Source of the DNA: Pseudomonas sp. HAR-UPW-AIA-41
Lineage (GTDB): Bacteria; Pseudomonadota; Gammaproteobacteria; Pseudomonadales; Pseudomonadaceae
NCBI RefSeq assembly: GCF_002304225.1
Contig: NZ_NSLB01000004.1
Span: forward strand, 310,001 to 374,000
DNA length: 64,000 nucleotides
Direction: 5' to 3'
Position numbers and translations under genes: made by a program
Shown: in pieces, positions 19,818 to 29,348 of the stretch
Layout: the number at the start of each line of letters is the position of its first letter
Position numbering within the stretch: the first letter of the stretch is position 1
The notes under the pieces: generated by a model
What the model was told of the DNA's origin: nothing
Database searches by the model: none
The model's input: only the letters and a program-made list of their open reading frames with translations

Positions 19818-19846
19818 GAAAAACCGGCTCTTGAGCCGGTTTTTTT
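19818..19846 (+). terminator. Bidirectional terminator between rpsT and creA
   Basis: An AACCGGCTC/GAGCCGGTT hairpin is flanked by an A-run and a T-run, so it can end transcripts from both convergent genes. Confidence 0.92.
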
Positions 19847-19872
19847 GTGCCTGTAGAAAACCTCAGCCGCAC

Positions 19873-20331
19873 TCAGTGCACCCAAGGCAGAATCGGAATC
19901 GCGGTTACCGCATTCTGCGGACTTCCCTCGATCACCCGGTCGCTGTAGACCAGATAGATCAGCGTATTGCGCTTCTGATCGAAGAACCGCACTACCTGCA
20001 TGGTCTTGAACACCAGCGAAGTGCGCTCCTTAAACACTTCCTCGCCATCCTTGAGCTGACCGACGAAACGCACCGGCCCGACCTGACGACAGGCAATCGA
20101 CGCCTCGGCACGATCCTCGGCCAACCCCAAACCACCTTTGACCCCACCCGTCTTGGCACGCGACAGATAACAGGTCACCCCCTCAACCTTGGGATCGTCA
20201 AATGCCTCAACCACGATCTTGTCGTTTGGCCCAACCCATTTGAATACGGTCGAAACTTCGCCAATCACCTCGGCAGAGGCCATCACAGGCAAAAGACTGA
20301 GCGCCAGAACGGCGCAACGAACACTGAACAC
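19873..20331 (-). CDS. creA: CreA-family periplasmic protein
   Basis: The protein has 152 residues. A signal peptide ends around ASA (residue 20). The mature part contains the CreA pattern [39 protein letters not shown], with conserved Cys and the RQVGP block. The start is GTG with AAGGAG 6 bases upstream. CreA is a conserved exported protein of unknown biochemical role. It is convergent with rpsT. Confidence 0.88.
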   Translation of the reverse strand: MFSVRCAVLALSLLPVMASAEVIGEVSTVFKWVGPNDKIVVEAFDDPKVEGVTCYLSRAKTGGVKGGLGLAEDRAEASIACRQVGPVRFVGQLKDGEEVFKERTSLVFKTMQVVRFFDQKRNTLIYLVYSDRVIEGSPQNAVTAIPILPWVH

Positions 20332-20438
20332 AGGCTTCTCCTTGCAGAATCATTCCGCACAGAGAGTCACCCAGTCAGACAGAGAAGGCAATGGCGCGAC
20401 CGCAGAACGCCACCGCACCCAGCCAAGAATCAGGCGCT

Positions 20439-20582
20439 AGCAGGCTGTTGAAAAATGTTGGCGAGGCCGCCAGCGCAAGGCAAAAACAGGCGAAAAAGCG
20501 CAGTTTACGAGCGGTAAATGAGCATTTTGAGCCTGTTTTTAACGCCGCGATGGCAACGCAGGTAGTTTTTCAACAACTTGCT
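20439..20582. repeat. 144-bp palindromic repeat, copy 1 (MITE-like)
   Basis: This 144-base element is nearly identical to 63086–63229. Its ends are imperfect inverted repeats: AGCAGGCTGTTGAAAAA at left against AGCAAGTTGTTGAAAAA read from the right. Inside, AAAAACAGGC and GCCTGTTTTT form a second inverted pair around a TTTAC/GTAAA core. It encodes nothing convincing. Its right end runs into the proB stop codon (20581–20583). The structure is that of a non-autonomous mobile or REP-like element. Confidence 0.9.
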
Positions 20583-21699
20583 AGACCAGCACCAGATTGT
20601 CGCGGTGCACCAGCTCAGGCTCATCGATATAGCCCAGCACCGCCTCGATACGGTCGGTCGGCAGACCGACGATCTTTTGTGCCTCGGCAGCCGAATAGTT
20701 GGCCAGCCCGCGCGCGACTTCCTGACCATCCGGACCGACGCAGGCGACCATCTCGCCGCGGCGGAAGCTGCCCTCGACCGCACGCACACCAACCGGCAGC
20801 AGACTCTTGCCATCCACGGTCAGGGCCTTCACCGCTCCTGCATCCAGAGTCAGAGTGCCACGCATCTGCAGATGCCCGGCCAGCCACTGCTTGCGCGCCG
20901 CCAGCAGACCACGCTCAGGCGACAGCAGCGTACCCAGACGCTCACCCGCCTTGAGCCGATCCAGCACTCGCTCGATACGCCCACCCACGACCATGGTGTA
21001 AGCACCGGAGCGCGCCGCCAGACGTGCAGCCCGCAGCTTGGTCTGCATACCCCCACGACCCAGCGCACCACCAGTACCGCCGGCAACCGCATCCAGCGCA
21101 GGATCATCGGCGCGCGCCTCGAAAATCAGCTGCGCATCAGGGTTGTTGCGCGGATCCGCATCAAACATGCCGTCGCGATCCGTGAGAATCACCAGCAGGT
21201 CAGCCTCAACCAGGTTGGCCACCAGAGCCGCCAAGGTATCGTTGTCACCGAAACGGATTTCATCGGTCGCAACCGTGTCGTTCTCGTTGATCACCGGGAT
21301 GGCACCGAGTTCGACCAGGGTACGCAGGGTGGTACGGGCATTCAGGTAGCGCTTGCGGTCGGAGAGGTCCTCATGGGTCAACAGGACCTGCGCAGTGTGC
21401 AGACCATGCTCACCAAAGCTCGACTCCCAGGCCTGCACCAGCCCCATCTGTCCCACAGCCGCAGCCGCCTGCAGCTCATGAATAGCACTCGGCCGAGTGG
21501 CCCAGCCCAGACGACTCATGCCCGCCGCCACCGCACCGGAAGACACCAGCACCAGCTCGACGCCAGCACGGCGAAGGGCCACCATCTGCTCGACCCATAC
21601 CGCCATGGCACCACGATCCAGCCCGCGACCATCGGCGGTCAGCAGCGCACTACCAATCTTCACCACCCAGCGCTGCGCGCCAGTTACCTTATCCCGCAT
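20581..21699 (-). CDS. proB: ProB, glutamate 5-kinase
   Basis: The protein has 372 residues. An amino acid kinase domain ([64 protein letters not shown]) is followed by a C-terminal PUA domain from about residue 280. It makes gamma-glutamyl phosphate, the first step of proline synthesis. [13 protein letters not shown] at 21699 is taken as the start. The TAG stop shares two bases with the end of repeat copy 1. It follows obg by about 80 bases on the same strand. Confidence 0.97.
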   Translation of the reverse strand: MRDKVTGAQRWVVKIGSALLTADGRGLDRGAMAVWVEQMVALRRAGVELVLVSSGAVAAGMSRLGWATRPSAIHELQAAAAVGQMGLVQAWESSFGEHGLHTAQVLLTHEDLSDRKRYLNARTTLRTLVELGAIPVINENDTVATDEIRFGDNDTLAALVANLVEADLLVILTDRDGMFDADPRNNPDAQLIFEARADDPALDAVAGGTGGALGRGGMQTKLRAARLAARSGAYTMVVGGRIERVLDRLKAGERLGTLLSPERGLLAARKQWLAGHLQMRGTLTLDAGAVKALTVDGKSLLPVGVRAVEGSFRRGEMVACVGPDGQEVARGLANYSAAEAQKIVGLPTDRIEAVLGYIDEPELVHRDNLVLV

Positions 21700-21779
21700 G
21701 CTCTTCAACCTTAGCCGCCGCCCATGCGGCGCTCAGACAAGCGGCGCCGGCGCGCCGCACCTCAGCCAGTGTGCAGCTA

Positions 21780-23135
<1,356 letters not shown>

Positions 23136-23393
23136 TTAGGCTGCGACAACGCTCACGTAACGGCGACCGAAGGCACCCTTTACTTCGAACTTGACGACAC
23201 CGTCCACTTTCGCGAACAGGGTGTGGTCTTTGCCCATGCCAACGCCAACACCGGCGTGGAACTGGGTGCCGCGCTGGCGAACGATGATGTTGCCGGCTTT
23301 GATTGCCTGGCTGCCATACATCTTCACGCCAAGGCGTTTACTTTCTGAGTCGCGGCCGTTGCGGGTACTACCGCCAGCTTTTTTGTGTGCCAT
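23136..23393 (-). CDS. rpmA: RpmA, 50S ribosomal protein L27
   Basis: The protein has 85 residues with the family signature [26 protein letters not shown]. The flexible basic N-terminus reaches the peptidyl transferase centre. It starts directly with Met-Ala-His, with no cleavable extension. It follows rplU by 23 bases in the same operon. Confidence 0.98.
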   Translation of the reverse strand: MAHKKAGGSTRNGRDSESKRLGVKMYGSQAIKAGNIIVRQRGTQFHAGVGVGMGKDHTLFAKVDGVVKFEVKGAFGRRYVSVVAA

Positions 23394-23416
23394 GAGTCAA
23401 TTCTCCTGAAAAAGAA

Positions 23417-23728
23417 TTAGGCCTGGATGCCGGTGATTTTAACTTCGGTGTACCACTGACGGTGGCCCTGACGCTTCATGTGGTGCTTACGACGGCGGAA
23501 CTTGATGATGGTCACTTTGTCGTGGCGGCCTTGAGCGATTACTTCGGCAGTCACTTTGGCGCCAGCAACAACCGGAGCACCGATTTTAACGTCGTCACCG
23601 CTGGCAACCAGCAGAACGCGATCGAAAGTGACGGCTTCGCCAGTGGCGATGTCCAGCTTTTCGATCTTGAGGAATTCGCCTTCAGCGACTTTGTATTGCT
23701 TGCCGCCGGTAACAATTACTGCGTACAT
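23417..23728 (-). CDS. rplU: RplU, 50S ribosomal protein L21
   Basis: The protein has 103 residues with family blocks [14 protein letters not shown] and [16 protein letters not shown] and a final T-x-V-K-I-T-G. The start at 23728 gives the standard N-terminus; 54 extra codons read upstream in frame are not ribosomal in type. It is the first gene of rplU–rpmA and divergent from ispB. Confidence 0.98.
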   Translation of the reverse strand: MYAVIVTGGKQYKVAEGEFLKIEKLDIATGEAVTFDRVLLVASGDDVKIGAPVVAGAKVTAEVIAQGRHDKVTIIKFRRRKHHMKRQGHRQWYTEVKITGIQA

Positions 23729-23969
23729 GGATGTATCTCCGTTAAGCCTGCTCACCCGGCTCTTTATAAGAAGAGGTATTGGCCGGCATGGCTGCCCGGG
23801 GCCGGAGGGCTCCGAGGCAATTGCGTAAGTCAGGGATTGCCCTGGGAAGTTCGGGGTCGCGATATTACGGAAAAGCCGCCTGCAACGCAAGCCTGACCGG
23901 GCTTTACCTTGACACCTCCCCCCCTGCCACCTAGCATGCCGCGCAACTTGAACGGAGTACCCGGCGTCG

Positions 23970-24938
23970 ATGCAACCCCAGGCCTTTTATCGCGTAGTGG
24001 CAGATGATTTCACCGCCGTTGACGGCATCATCCGCAAACAGCTGGTATCCCGCGTGCCTCTGGTGGAAAAGATCGGCGACTACATCATCTCCGCCGGCGG
24101 CAAACGCCTGCGCCCGCTGCTGGTGCTGCTTGTCGGCCGCGCACTGGGCAAGCAGGGCGACGACCTCAACCTGCTGTCCGCCACCATCGAATTCCTGCAC
24201 ACCGCCACCCTGCTGCACGACGACGTGGTCGACATGTCCGGCATGCGCCGTGGCCGTGCCACCGCCAATGCTCAGTGGGGCAACGCGCCCAGCGTACTGG
24301 TCGGTGACTTTCTCTACTCCCGCGCCTTCGAGATGATGGTCGAGCTCGGCTCCATGCCGGTCATGCAGATTCTCTCCCAGGCCACCCGGGTGATTGCCGA
24401 AGGCGAAGTGCTGCAGCTGTCCAAGGTGCGCGATGCCAGCACCACCGAAGAAACCTACATGGAAGTCATCCGCGGCAAGACCGCCATGCTCTTCGAGGCC
24501 TCCACCCACAGCGCTGCTGCTCTGTGTGAGGCCAGTGATGAGCAGAAGGCTGCGCTGCAGACCTTTGGCGACCACTTGGGCATCGCCTTCCAGCTGGTCG
24601 ACGATCTGCTCGACTACCGCGGCGATGCTGCCACCCTCGGCAAGAATGTCGGCGACGACCTGGCCGAAGGCAAACCAACCCTACCGCTGATCGTCACCAT
24701 GCGCGACGGTACTGCCGAGCAGGCCGATCTGGTGCGCAAGGCCATCCAGCAAGGCGGCAGTCAGGATCTGGAAGGCATTCGCGCCGCCGTTGAAGCTGCC
24801 GGCGCACTGGACTACACCGCCCGCCTCGCCCGTGACTACGCCGAGCGCGCCATCGACAGTCTGCAGGTTCTGCCGGACAACGAGTTCCGCGACGCACTGA
24901 TCGAACTGACCCGGTTCGCTGTCGCACGCACGCACTAG
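23970..24938 (+). CDS. ispB: IspB, octaprenyl (or longer) diphosphate synthase
   Basis: The protein has 322 residues of the trans-prenyltransferase family. Both Asp-rich metal sites are present: [15 protein letters not shown] (FARM) and QLVDDLLDY (SARM), plus GGKRLRP and the KTA block. It makes the side chain of ubiquinone from FPP and IPP. Position divergent from rplU is conserved in Gammaproteobacteria. Chain length cannot be read with confidence; pseudomonads use Q-9, so solanesyl synthase is possible. Confidence 0.93.
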   Translation: MQPQAFYRVVADDFTAVDGIIRKQLVSRVPLVEKIGDYIISAGGKRLRPLLVLLVGRALGKQGDDLNLLSATIEFLHTATLLHDDVVDMSGMRRGRATANAQWGNAPSVLVGDFLYSRAFEMMVELGSMPVMQILSQATRVIAEGEVLQLSKVRDASTTEETYMEVIRGKTAMLFEASTHSAAALCEASDEQKAALQTFGDHLGIAFQLVDDLLDYRGDAATLGKNVGDDLAEGKPTLPLIVTMRDGTAEQADLVRKAIQQGGSQDLEGIRAAVEAAGALDYTARLARDYAERAIDSLQVLPDNEFRDALIELTRFAVARTH

Positions 24939-24954
24939 CCCCGGCCAGCCATGA

Positions 24955-24985
24955 AGAGCCCATCCACGCGATGGGCTTTTTATTG
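24955..24985 (+). terminator. Terminator after ispB
   Basis: An AGCCCATC/GATGGGCT hairpin with a 4–5 base loop is followed by TTTTTATT, 17 bases after the ispB stop. Confidence 0.9.
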
Positions 24986-25010
24986 AGGCGAAGAAAAGTC
25001 CAATTGCGAC

Positions 25011-25042
25011 TTGCTATTATTTGAATAGGAATTATTCTCATC
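25011..25042 (+). promoter_or_regulatory. Candidate promoter with overlapping Fur-like box
   Basis: A possible -35 TTGCTA (25011–25016) and -10 TATTCT (25033–25038) are spaced by 16 bases. The stretch AATAGGAATTATTCTCAT overlaps the -10. It resembles the AT-rich imperfect palindrome of Fur sites (GATAATGATAATCATTATC type), but with several mismatches. The downstream small gene corresponds by position to P. aeruginosa PA4570, which I recall as iron-regulated. Confidence 0.4.
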
Positions 25043-25066
25043 TAAACCTTTTCAAGGAGATGAGAC

Positions 25067-25306
25067 ATGACCTATCTGATCGATGCCTGGCTGGATCGTC
25101 CGCACCCCTATCTGCGCATCCTCAACAGCGACACCGGCGAGGTCTGCGCCATGCTCCACGAAGATGCGCTGGAGGAGCTGCGTGAACAGGGTGAACTGGA
25201 CATGGCCGACCTCAGCTGCACCGAGCCCGGCCTGCTCAAGGAGCTGGTGCGCAACCTCTTTCTCTACTGTTACGCCCGCGCCCTGCGTCCGACACTGGAA
25301 GGCTGA
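25067..25306 (+). CDS. Small conserved Pseudomonas protein (PA4570-like)
   Basis: The protein has 79 residues, acidic and Leu-rich, with no signal peptide or membrane segment. It contains an early WLDRPHPYLRI block and a helical LLKELVRNLFLYCYARAL end. I recognise it by position only, as the small gene after ispB in pseudomonads. AAGGAGATGAGAC gives a strong ribosome site before ATG 25067. The upstream region has a possible Fur site. Function is unknown. Confidence 0.75.
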   Translation: MTYLIDAWLDRPHPYLRILNSDTGEVCAMLHEDALEELREQGELDMADLSCTEPGLLKELVRNLFLYCYARALRPTLEG

Positions 25307-25310
25307 AATG

Positions 25311-25338
25311 ACAACGGGGCGCCAGAGCGCCCCGTTGT
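25311..25338. terminator. Bidirectional hairpin between PA4570-like gene and fklB
   Basis: A perfect 12-base stem (ACAACGGGGCGC/GCGCCCCGTTGT) with a 4-base loop sits in the 48-base convergent gap. There is no strong T-run, but stability and place suggest transcript ends for both genes. Confidence 0.65.
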
Positions 25339-25354
25339 GTACAACAGCCGTGAC

Positions 25355-25972
25355 TTACAGGATGTCGAGCAGCTCGACATCAAACACCAGCACGCTGTGC
25401 GGCGGAATGCTGCCAACCGCCTGAGCGCCGTAGGCCAGCTCGCTCGGTACATGCAGACGCCACTTGCTGCCGGCACCCATCAGTTGCAGAGCTTCAACCC
25501 AACCCGGAATCACGCCGCCGACCGGAAACTCGGCCGGCTGGCCACGATCGTAGGAGCTGTCAAACACGGTGCCGTCGATCAGCGTGCCGTGGTAGTGAGT
25601 GCGCACCTGATCGTCGGCCGACGGCTTGGCGCCCTCGCCAGCAACCAGCACTTCGTACTGCAGGCCGGAGGCGAGCACGGTCACGCCGTCACGTTTGGCA
25701 TTCTCGGCCAGATACTCGCGACCGGCAGCGGCGGCTTTCTCTGCCTTGGCGGCAGCTTCGGCCTGCATGATTTCACGGATGACGCGGAAGCTGGCGTTCA
25801 GCTGCTCGGAGGAAACCTGGCTCGGCACGTTGTTGAAGGCATCGCGCAGACCGGCCACGATGGCTTCGAGGCTGGCGCCCGGCGGCGGGTTGTCACGCAG
25901 TTGGTCGCCCAGCTGGCGGCCGATGCCATAGCTCACGCGGGCTTCGTCGGTGGAAAGGTTCAGTTCGGACAT
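25355..25972 (-). CDS. fklB: FklB, FKBP-type peptidyl-prolyl cis-trans isomerase
   Basis: The protein has 205 residues. An N-terminal helical dimerisation domain (LSTDEARVSYGIGRQLGDQL) and an Ala/Glu-rich linker helix (QAEAAAKAEKAAAAGREYL) are followed by a C-terminal FKBP domain (DQVRTHYHGTLIDGTVFDSSYDRG, FPVGGVIPGW, PSELAYG, LVFDVELLDI). It belongs to the Mip/FklB type. There is no signal peptide from the start at 25972, so it is probably cytoplasmic like FklB rather than FkpA. It is the last syntenic gene before the photolyase module. Confidence 0.92.
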   Translation of the reverse strand: MSELNLSTDEARVSYGIGRQLGDQLRDNPPPGASLEAIVAGLRDAFNNVPSQVSSEQLNASFRVIREIMQAEAAAKAEKAAAAGREYLAENAKRDGVTVLASGLQYEVLVAGEGAKPSADDQVRTHYHGTLIDGTVFDSSYDRGQPAEFPVGGVIPGWVEALQLMGAGSKWRLHVPSELAYGAQAVGSIPPHSVLVFDVELLDIL

Positions 25973-26023
25973 GGCCGGCTCCCTGGGTAGGACAAAAAAG
26001 GCCGGCAAGACTAACACAGTCCC

Positions 26024-26155
26024 TTAGCGCTGACGCCGGCAGCGCTCCGAGCAATAGCGCACCTCAGCCCAACATCGCGCCCACTTTCGCCGCCAGGCAA
26101 AGGGCAGGCCGCAGACCACACAGACCTTGCTCGGCAGATCAGCCTTCCTTCTCAC
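26024..26155 (-). CDS. DUF2256 family small Cys-rich protein
   Basis: I read this 43-residue gene directly; it is short and uses GTG. The product begins [19 protein letters not shown] and ends [11 protein letters not shown]. It has two Cys pairs (C-x2-C and C-x3-C), a WRRKWARCW block between them, and very many Arg/Lys residues. This matches DUF2256, a likely zinc ribbon usually found next to cryptochrome/photolyase genes. Its GTG overlaps the photolyase TGA as GTGA, so translation is coupled. Function is unknown; a nucleic-acid-binding helper of the photolyase is a reasonable guess. Confidence 0.85.
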   Translation of the reverse strand: MRRKADLPSKVCVVCGLPFAWRRKWARCWAEVRYCSERCRRQR

Positions 26156-27696
26156 AGAGACTCCCCCGCATCCAGCCGCGCCAGCAGTGCCTCGCCACGC
26201 TGCCAGAGCGCCTGCTTCCTGGCTTCTGGCTGGCGATCGAGATTCCGGTAGACCATGGCCAGGCGCTGATTGCCCCCCAGGCGGTCGCGGTGGCGCATGA
26301 GAAAATGCCAGTACAGGGCATTGAACGGACAGGCCTGCTCACCGGTACTCTCGGTGACCTTGTAGGCACAACCGCGGCAGTAATCCGACATGCGCTTGAT
26401 GTACTGACCGCTGGCGCAGTAAGGCTTGGAGCCAAGGTAGCCGCCATCGGCATGCATCACCATGCCCAGGGTATTGGGCAGCTCGACCCAGTCAAAGGCA
26501 TCGAGGTACACCGCCAGGTACCAGTCACACACCTGCTGCGGGGCGATGCCGGCCAGCAGAGCAAAGTTGCCCGTCACCATCAGCCGCTGGATGTGATGGG
26601 CATAGGCGTATTCCAGGGTCTGGCCGATGGCCTGGCTCATGCATTTCATCCGCGTCTGCCCGGTCCAGTAGAACTCAGGCAGGGCCCGCGTGTTGCCGAA
26701 GGCGTTGCGCGTGGCGTATTCCGGCATATGCAGCCAGTAGATACCCCGCACATATTCGCGCCAGCCGATCAGCTGGCGGATGAAACCCTCGGCGGCATTC
26801 AGCGGCACACGCCCGGCCCAGTACGCCGCCTCCACGTCCGCGCAGAGCCGGCGCAGATCAAGCAGGCCGATGTTCAGCGCCGCACTGATGCGCGCATGAA
26901 AGAGAAAGGGCTGCCCCGTGGCCATGGCGTCCTGATAGTCGCCAAAGGACGGCAGCGCCTGCTCGATAAAGTGCTGCCAGAGCGCCTCGGCCTCGGCATG
27001 GGTCACCGGATAGTCGAACGCCTCCAGGCTGCCGTAATGATGAGCAAAGCGCCGGCCGACCAGCTCCAGCACCTCACGGGTGATCGCATCGTGGGCAAAC
27101 TGCCTCGGCGAAGGGGCATTGAAACCGGCAGGCAGTGCCTGGCGGTTATCGGCATCGAAATTCCATGCGCCACCCACCGGAGTGCCATCGCCATTCATCA
27201 GCAGCCCGCTGCGCTGGCGCATCTGCCGGTAGAAGAACTCCATGCGCAACTGACGCTTACCCGCAGCCCAGGCGGCAAACTCGTCACGACGACAGAGAAA
27301 GCGCGTATCAGCATGCCAGTGAATCGGCAGACCGGAGGATTTCAGCGCCTGCTCCAGGCGCCACTCGCCGCATTCGGTGACATGCACCTCACGCGCCGCC
27401 AGCCGCTCAGACCACCGCTGCAGCTCACCCGGTAGAGAGCCACTGTTGCCCGGGTCTTCCAGCGACACGTAGTGCACGCGAAAGCCCCGCTGACGCAGCG
27501 CCTCGGCGAAGTGGCGCATGGCGCTGAAAATCAGCGCGATCTTCTGCGGGTGATGGGGCACATAGTCGGTCTCGGCCGCCACCTCGGCCAGCAGCACGGC
27601 ATCCGTGGCTGGGTCGAGAGCCTCAAGCGAAGGCAGTCCGAAACTGAGCTGATCTCCCAGAACCAGCGCCAGGCGCTGTACAGCAGAGTCGGGCAC
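26152..27696 (-). CDS. Fe-S photolyase/cryptochrome (FeS-BCP, PhrB/CryB-like)
   Basis: The protein has 514 residues of the DPRP-type family (deoxyribodipyrimidine photolyase-related). These proteins bind FAD, an antenna lumazine and a [4Fe-4S] cluster, and repair (6-4) photoproducts or act in light signalling. The N-terminus [21 protein letters not shown] is the antenna domain. The C-terminal part has cysteines in W-Y-x-(18)-type spacing, then [21 protein letters not shown] and CPFNALYW, fitting the cluster ligands. The start is GTG, 4 bases after the upstream gene's stop. It forms an operon with the DUF6482-like gene and the DUF2256 gene. Confidence 0.9.
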   Translation of the reverse strand: MPDSAVQRLALVLGDQLSFGLPSLEALDPATDAVLLAEVAAETDYVPHHPQKIALIFSAMRHFAEALRQRGFRVHYVSLEDPGNSGSLPGELQRWSERLAAREVHVTECGEWRLEQALKSSGLPIHWHADTRFLCRRDEFAAWAAGKRQLRMEFFYRQMRQRSGLLMNGDGTPVGGAWNFDADNRQALPAGFNAPSPRQFAHDAITREVLELVGRRFAHHYGSLEAFDYPVTHAEAEALWQHFIEQALPSFGDYQDAMATGQPFLFHARISAALNIGLLDLRRLCADVEAAYWAGRVPLNAAEGFIRQLIGWREYVRGIYWLHMPEYATRNAFGNTRALPEFYWTGQTRMKCMSQAIGQTLEYAYAHHIQRLMVTGNFALLAGIAPQQVCDWYLAVYLDAFDWVELPNTLGMVMHADGGYLGSKPYCASGQYIKRMSDYCRGCAYKVTESTGEQACPFNALYWHFLMRHRDRLGGNQRLAMVYRNLDRQPEARKQALWQRGEALLARLDAGESL

Positions 27697-27700
27697 AGGG

Positions 27701-28006
27701 CTACCAGGCCGAGCTCAGCGACATGGCCACCCGCAGCGGCTCACTGGCCGCCGGCGCCATCCCGCACATCTGGTCATGCACCTCGGCATGCACCAGATAG
27801 AACGGCACTGGCGGCATGTCCTTGAGCAGATCACGGGCATGCTCCACCGAACGCAGGTGCAACACCCGCCCCTGATCATCTTTCACCGGCAACTGGCGCT
27901 CACCCACCGTGGCCTCTAGCACGTAGGTGCCGCCCTCCAGGGAGATCAGGGCCAGCTCTGCGACCTCGCTGTTCAAGGCCTGCTCACGCAATTCGACGAG
28001 TTTCAT
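27701..28006 (-). CDS. Conserved small protein, probably DUF6482 family
   Basis: The protein has 101 residues. Its core is LALISLEGGTYVLEATVGERQLPVKDDQGRVLHLRSVEHARDLL followed by a histidine/Cys-containing end (HAEVHDQMCGM). This resembles small Pseudomonas proteins annotated DUF6482; the family name is from memory. ATG 28006 is chosen because AGGTG lies 6 bases upstream; an ATG 3 codons earlier is possible. It is the first gene of the photolyase operon and lies behind the TGTACA operator. Function is unknown. Confidence 0.65.
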   Translation of the reverse strand: MKLVELREQALNSEVAELALISLEGGTYVLEATVGERQLPVKDDQGRVLHLRSVEHARDLLKDMPPVPFYLVHAEVHDQMCGMAPAASEPLRVAMSLSSAW

Positions 28007-28016
28007 GGCATTCACC

Positions 28017-28068
28017 TATACAGGGCATCTACATGTACGAATATTGTACAAATATAGGATTCTGTACA
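28017..28068 (-). promoter_or_regulatory. LitR/PplR-type operator, TGTACA-N12-TGTACA
   Basis: Two perfect TGTACA hexamers at 28045–28050 and 28063–28068 are exactly 12 bases apart. Further related hexamers, TGTACG (28034–28039) and TATACA (28017–28022), lie toward the gene. From memory, the class II LitR photosensors of P. putida (PplR) recognise T(G/A)TACA-N12-TGTA(C/T)A in front of light-induced genes including photolyase/cryptochrome genes. The AT-rich spacer on the minus strand (CCTATATT) could hold the -10 region. Confidence 0.7.
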
Positions 28069-28094
28069 GATAAATTTCCAAAGGCTGCCACCTA

Positions 28095-28132
28095 AACAAA
28101 ACCGCCCGGCGATCTTGCGAAGGCCGGGCGGT
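28095..28132 (-). terminator. Terminator after yqhA-like gene
   Basis: On the minus strand a CCGCCCGGC/GCCGGGCGG stem is followed by TTTTGTTT, about 20 bases after the stop of the UPF0114 gene. Confidence 0.9.
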
Positions 28133-28150
28133 GGGTAACAGCGCACAGGA

Positions 28151-28645
28151 TCAGTGATCGTGCTTGGTCAGCTTGTCCAGGTAACCCATAGCGAAAGCCG
28201 ACACCACAAAGGTCATGTGGATGATCACGTACCACTTCAGGTACTCGGGATCGATGTTCTTGGCATCCATGAACACCTTGAGCAGGTGAATCGAGGAAAT
28301 CGCCACGATGGAGGCTGCCACTTTCATCTTCAGCGAGCCGGAGTCCATCTTGCCCAGCCAGCTGAGCTTCTCCTTGCCCTCCTCGATATCCAGCTGCGAC
28401 ACGAAGTTTTCGTAGCCGGAGATCATCACCATTACCAGCAGGCCGCCCACCAGCGCCATGTCGATCAGCGACAGCAGCACCAGAATCAGGTTGGCCTCGG
28501 CCATGGCAAACACATTCGGCAGAATGTGTATGACTTCCTGAAAGAACTTCAGCACCAGCGCCAGCAGCGCCAGCGACAGGCCGAAATAGATGGGCGCCAG
28601 CAACCAGCGTGATGCGTACATGGCGTTTTCGATAAAGCGTTCCAT
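28151..28645 (-). CDS. yqhA: YqhA-like inner membrane protein (UPF0114 / TIGR00645)
   Basis: The protein has 164 residues with about four hydrophobic segments. [28 protein letters not shown] is the family N-terminus. [25 protein letters not shown] and [22 protein letters not shown] follow. The end is HDH. The start at 28645 has GGGG upstream and matches the family; 15 more codons upstream are not typical. Function is unknown, although related proteins have been proposed as channel-like or regulatory membrane proteins. Confidence 0.9.
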   Translation of the reverse strand: MERFIENAMYASRWLLAPIYFGLSLALLALVLKFFQEVIHILPNVFAMAEANLILVLLSLIDMALVGGLLVMVMISGYENFVSQLDIEEGKEKLSWLGKMDSGSLKMKVAASIVAISSIHLLKVFMDAKNIDPEYLKWYVIIHMTFVVSAFAMGYLDKLTKHDH

Positions 28646-28718
28646 GGGGTCCCCCGATGAGCCAAAACTGGCGCGAGTATACCCGCGCAAAGCGCTCAGA
28701 CAAGCCTGCCAGAGGCGT

Positions 28719-28759
28719 CGGCGCTTATCCCCGGCAATTGTGGATAACTCTGTGGAGAG
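28719..28759. repeat. DnaA-box-like cluster, copy A
   Basis: The sequence reads CGGCGCTTATCC, then TTGTGGATAAC and TCTGTGGA within 41 bases. TGTGGATAA is the exact complement of the DnaA box TTATCCACA. A similar 41-base block occurs at 29238–29278 on the other side of the intervening gene. Confidence 0.6.
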
Positions 28760-28835
28760 GCTCTGCAGCGAATGCCCCGGAGCGCCTCGGCCGTGGCCTG
28801 CAGCGCCCTGATCAAAACAGCAGCAAAGCTGACCG

Positions 28836-29177
28836 TCAGGTCTCTGGGCGGAACTGACAGTCGCCCAGATGACGGCCGTGCTCGGCCTGTTGCCGGCGCA
28901 ATTCAGCCTGCAGGTGCAGGCGCCAGATGGCAGGTGAGGGGCAGACCCGATAGCCCTGATCGATCAGGTTGCTGGCAATCGCCGCAAGCACCCCTTCCGC
29001 CTGCAAAGGCCCGTGGAATGGGCCTTGCGCCTTGATCGTCGACGGCTGGGCGGCATTCATGCCGGCCGCACAGAGCAGCGTCCACAGGCCGCGTCCGTCG
29101 GCCAGCGGGCGCACCTCGCATTCGATGCGGGTGACGATTCCCATGAAATGACGAATCAGGCAGAGGTCACGCGCCAT
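28836..29177 (-). CDS. Conserved hypothetical protein (PA4575-like)
   Basis: The protein has 113 residues with no signal peptide or membrane segment. It contains [18 protein letters not shown] in the middle and an amphipathic [22 protein letters not shown] end. By position it is the small gene between the yqhA-like gene and the Lon-like protease in P. aeruginosa. ATG 29177 is chosen over TTG 29192. It is flanked on both sides by DnaA-box-like clusters. Function is unknown. Confidence 0.7.
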   Translation of the reverse strand: MARDLCLIRHFMGIVTRIECEVRPLADGRGLWTLLCAAGMNAAQPSTIKAQGPFHGPLQAEGVLAAIASNLIDQGYRVCPSPAIWRLHLQAELRRQQAEHGRHLGDCQFRPET

Positions 29178-29237
29178 GGCGGCAATCCTCAAGGGGTCTG
29201 CCTTGAGACTACACCCGCAGGCGGCGCCGTAGAAGCC

Positions 29238-29278
29238 CGGCGCTTATCCACGCCAGCTGTGGATATCTTTGTGGACAG
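29238..29278. repeat. DnaA-box-like cluster, copy B
   Basis: CGGCGCTTATCCACG, CTGTGGATATC and TTGTGGACAG lie within 41 bases, aligned in order with copy A. It lies between the PA4575-like gene and the Lon-like gene. TTATCCACG is one base from a perfect DnaA box. Confidence 0.6.
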
Positions 29279-29348
29279 TACGGGGGCAAGCGCCGCTCAG
29301 GCAGGTTTGGCGCGGCCGGCAGCACTTCGCTCAGTGACTGACCAGCGG

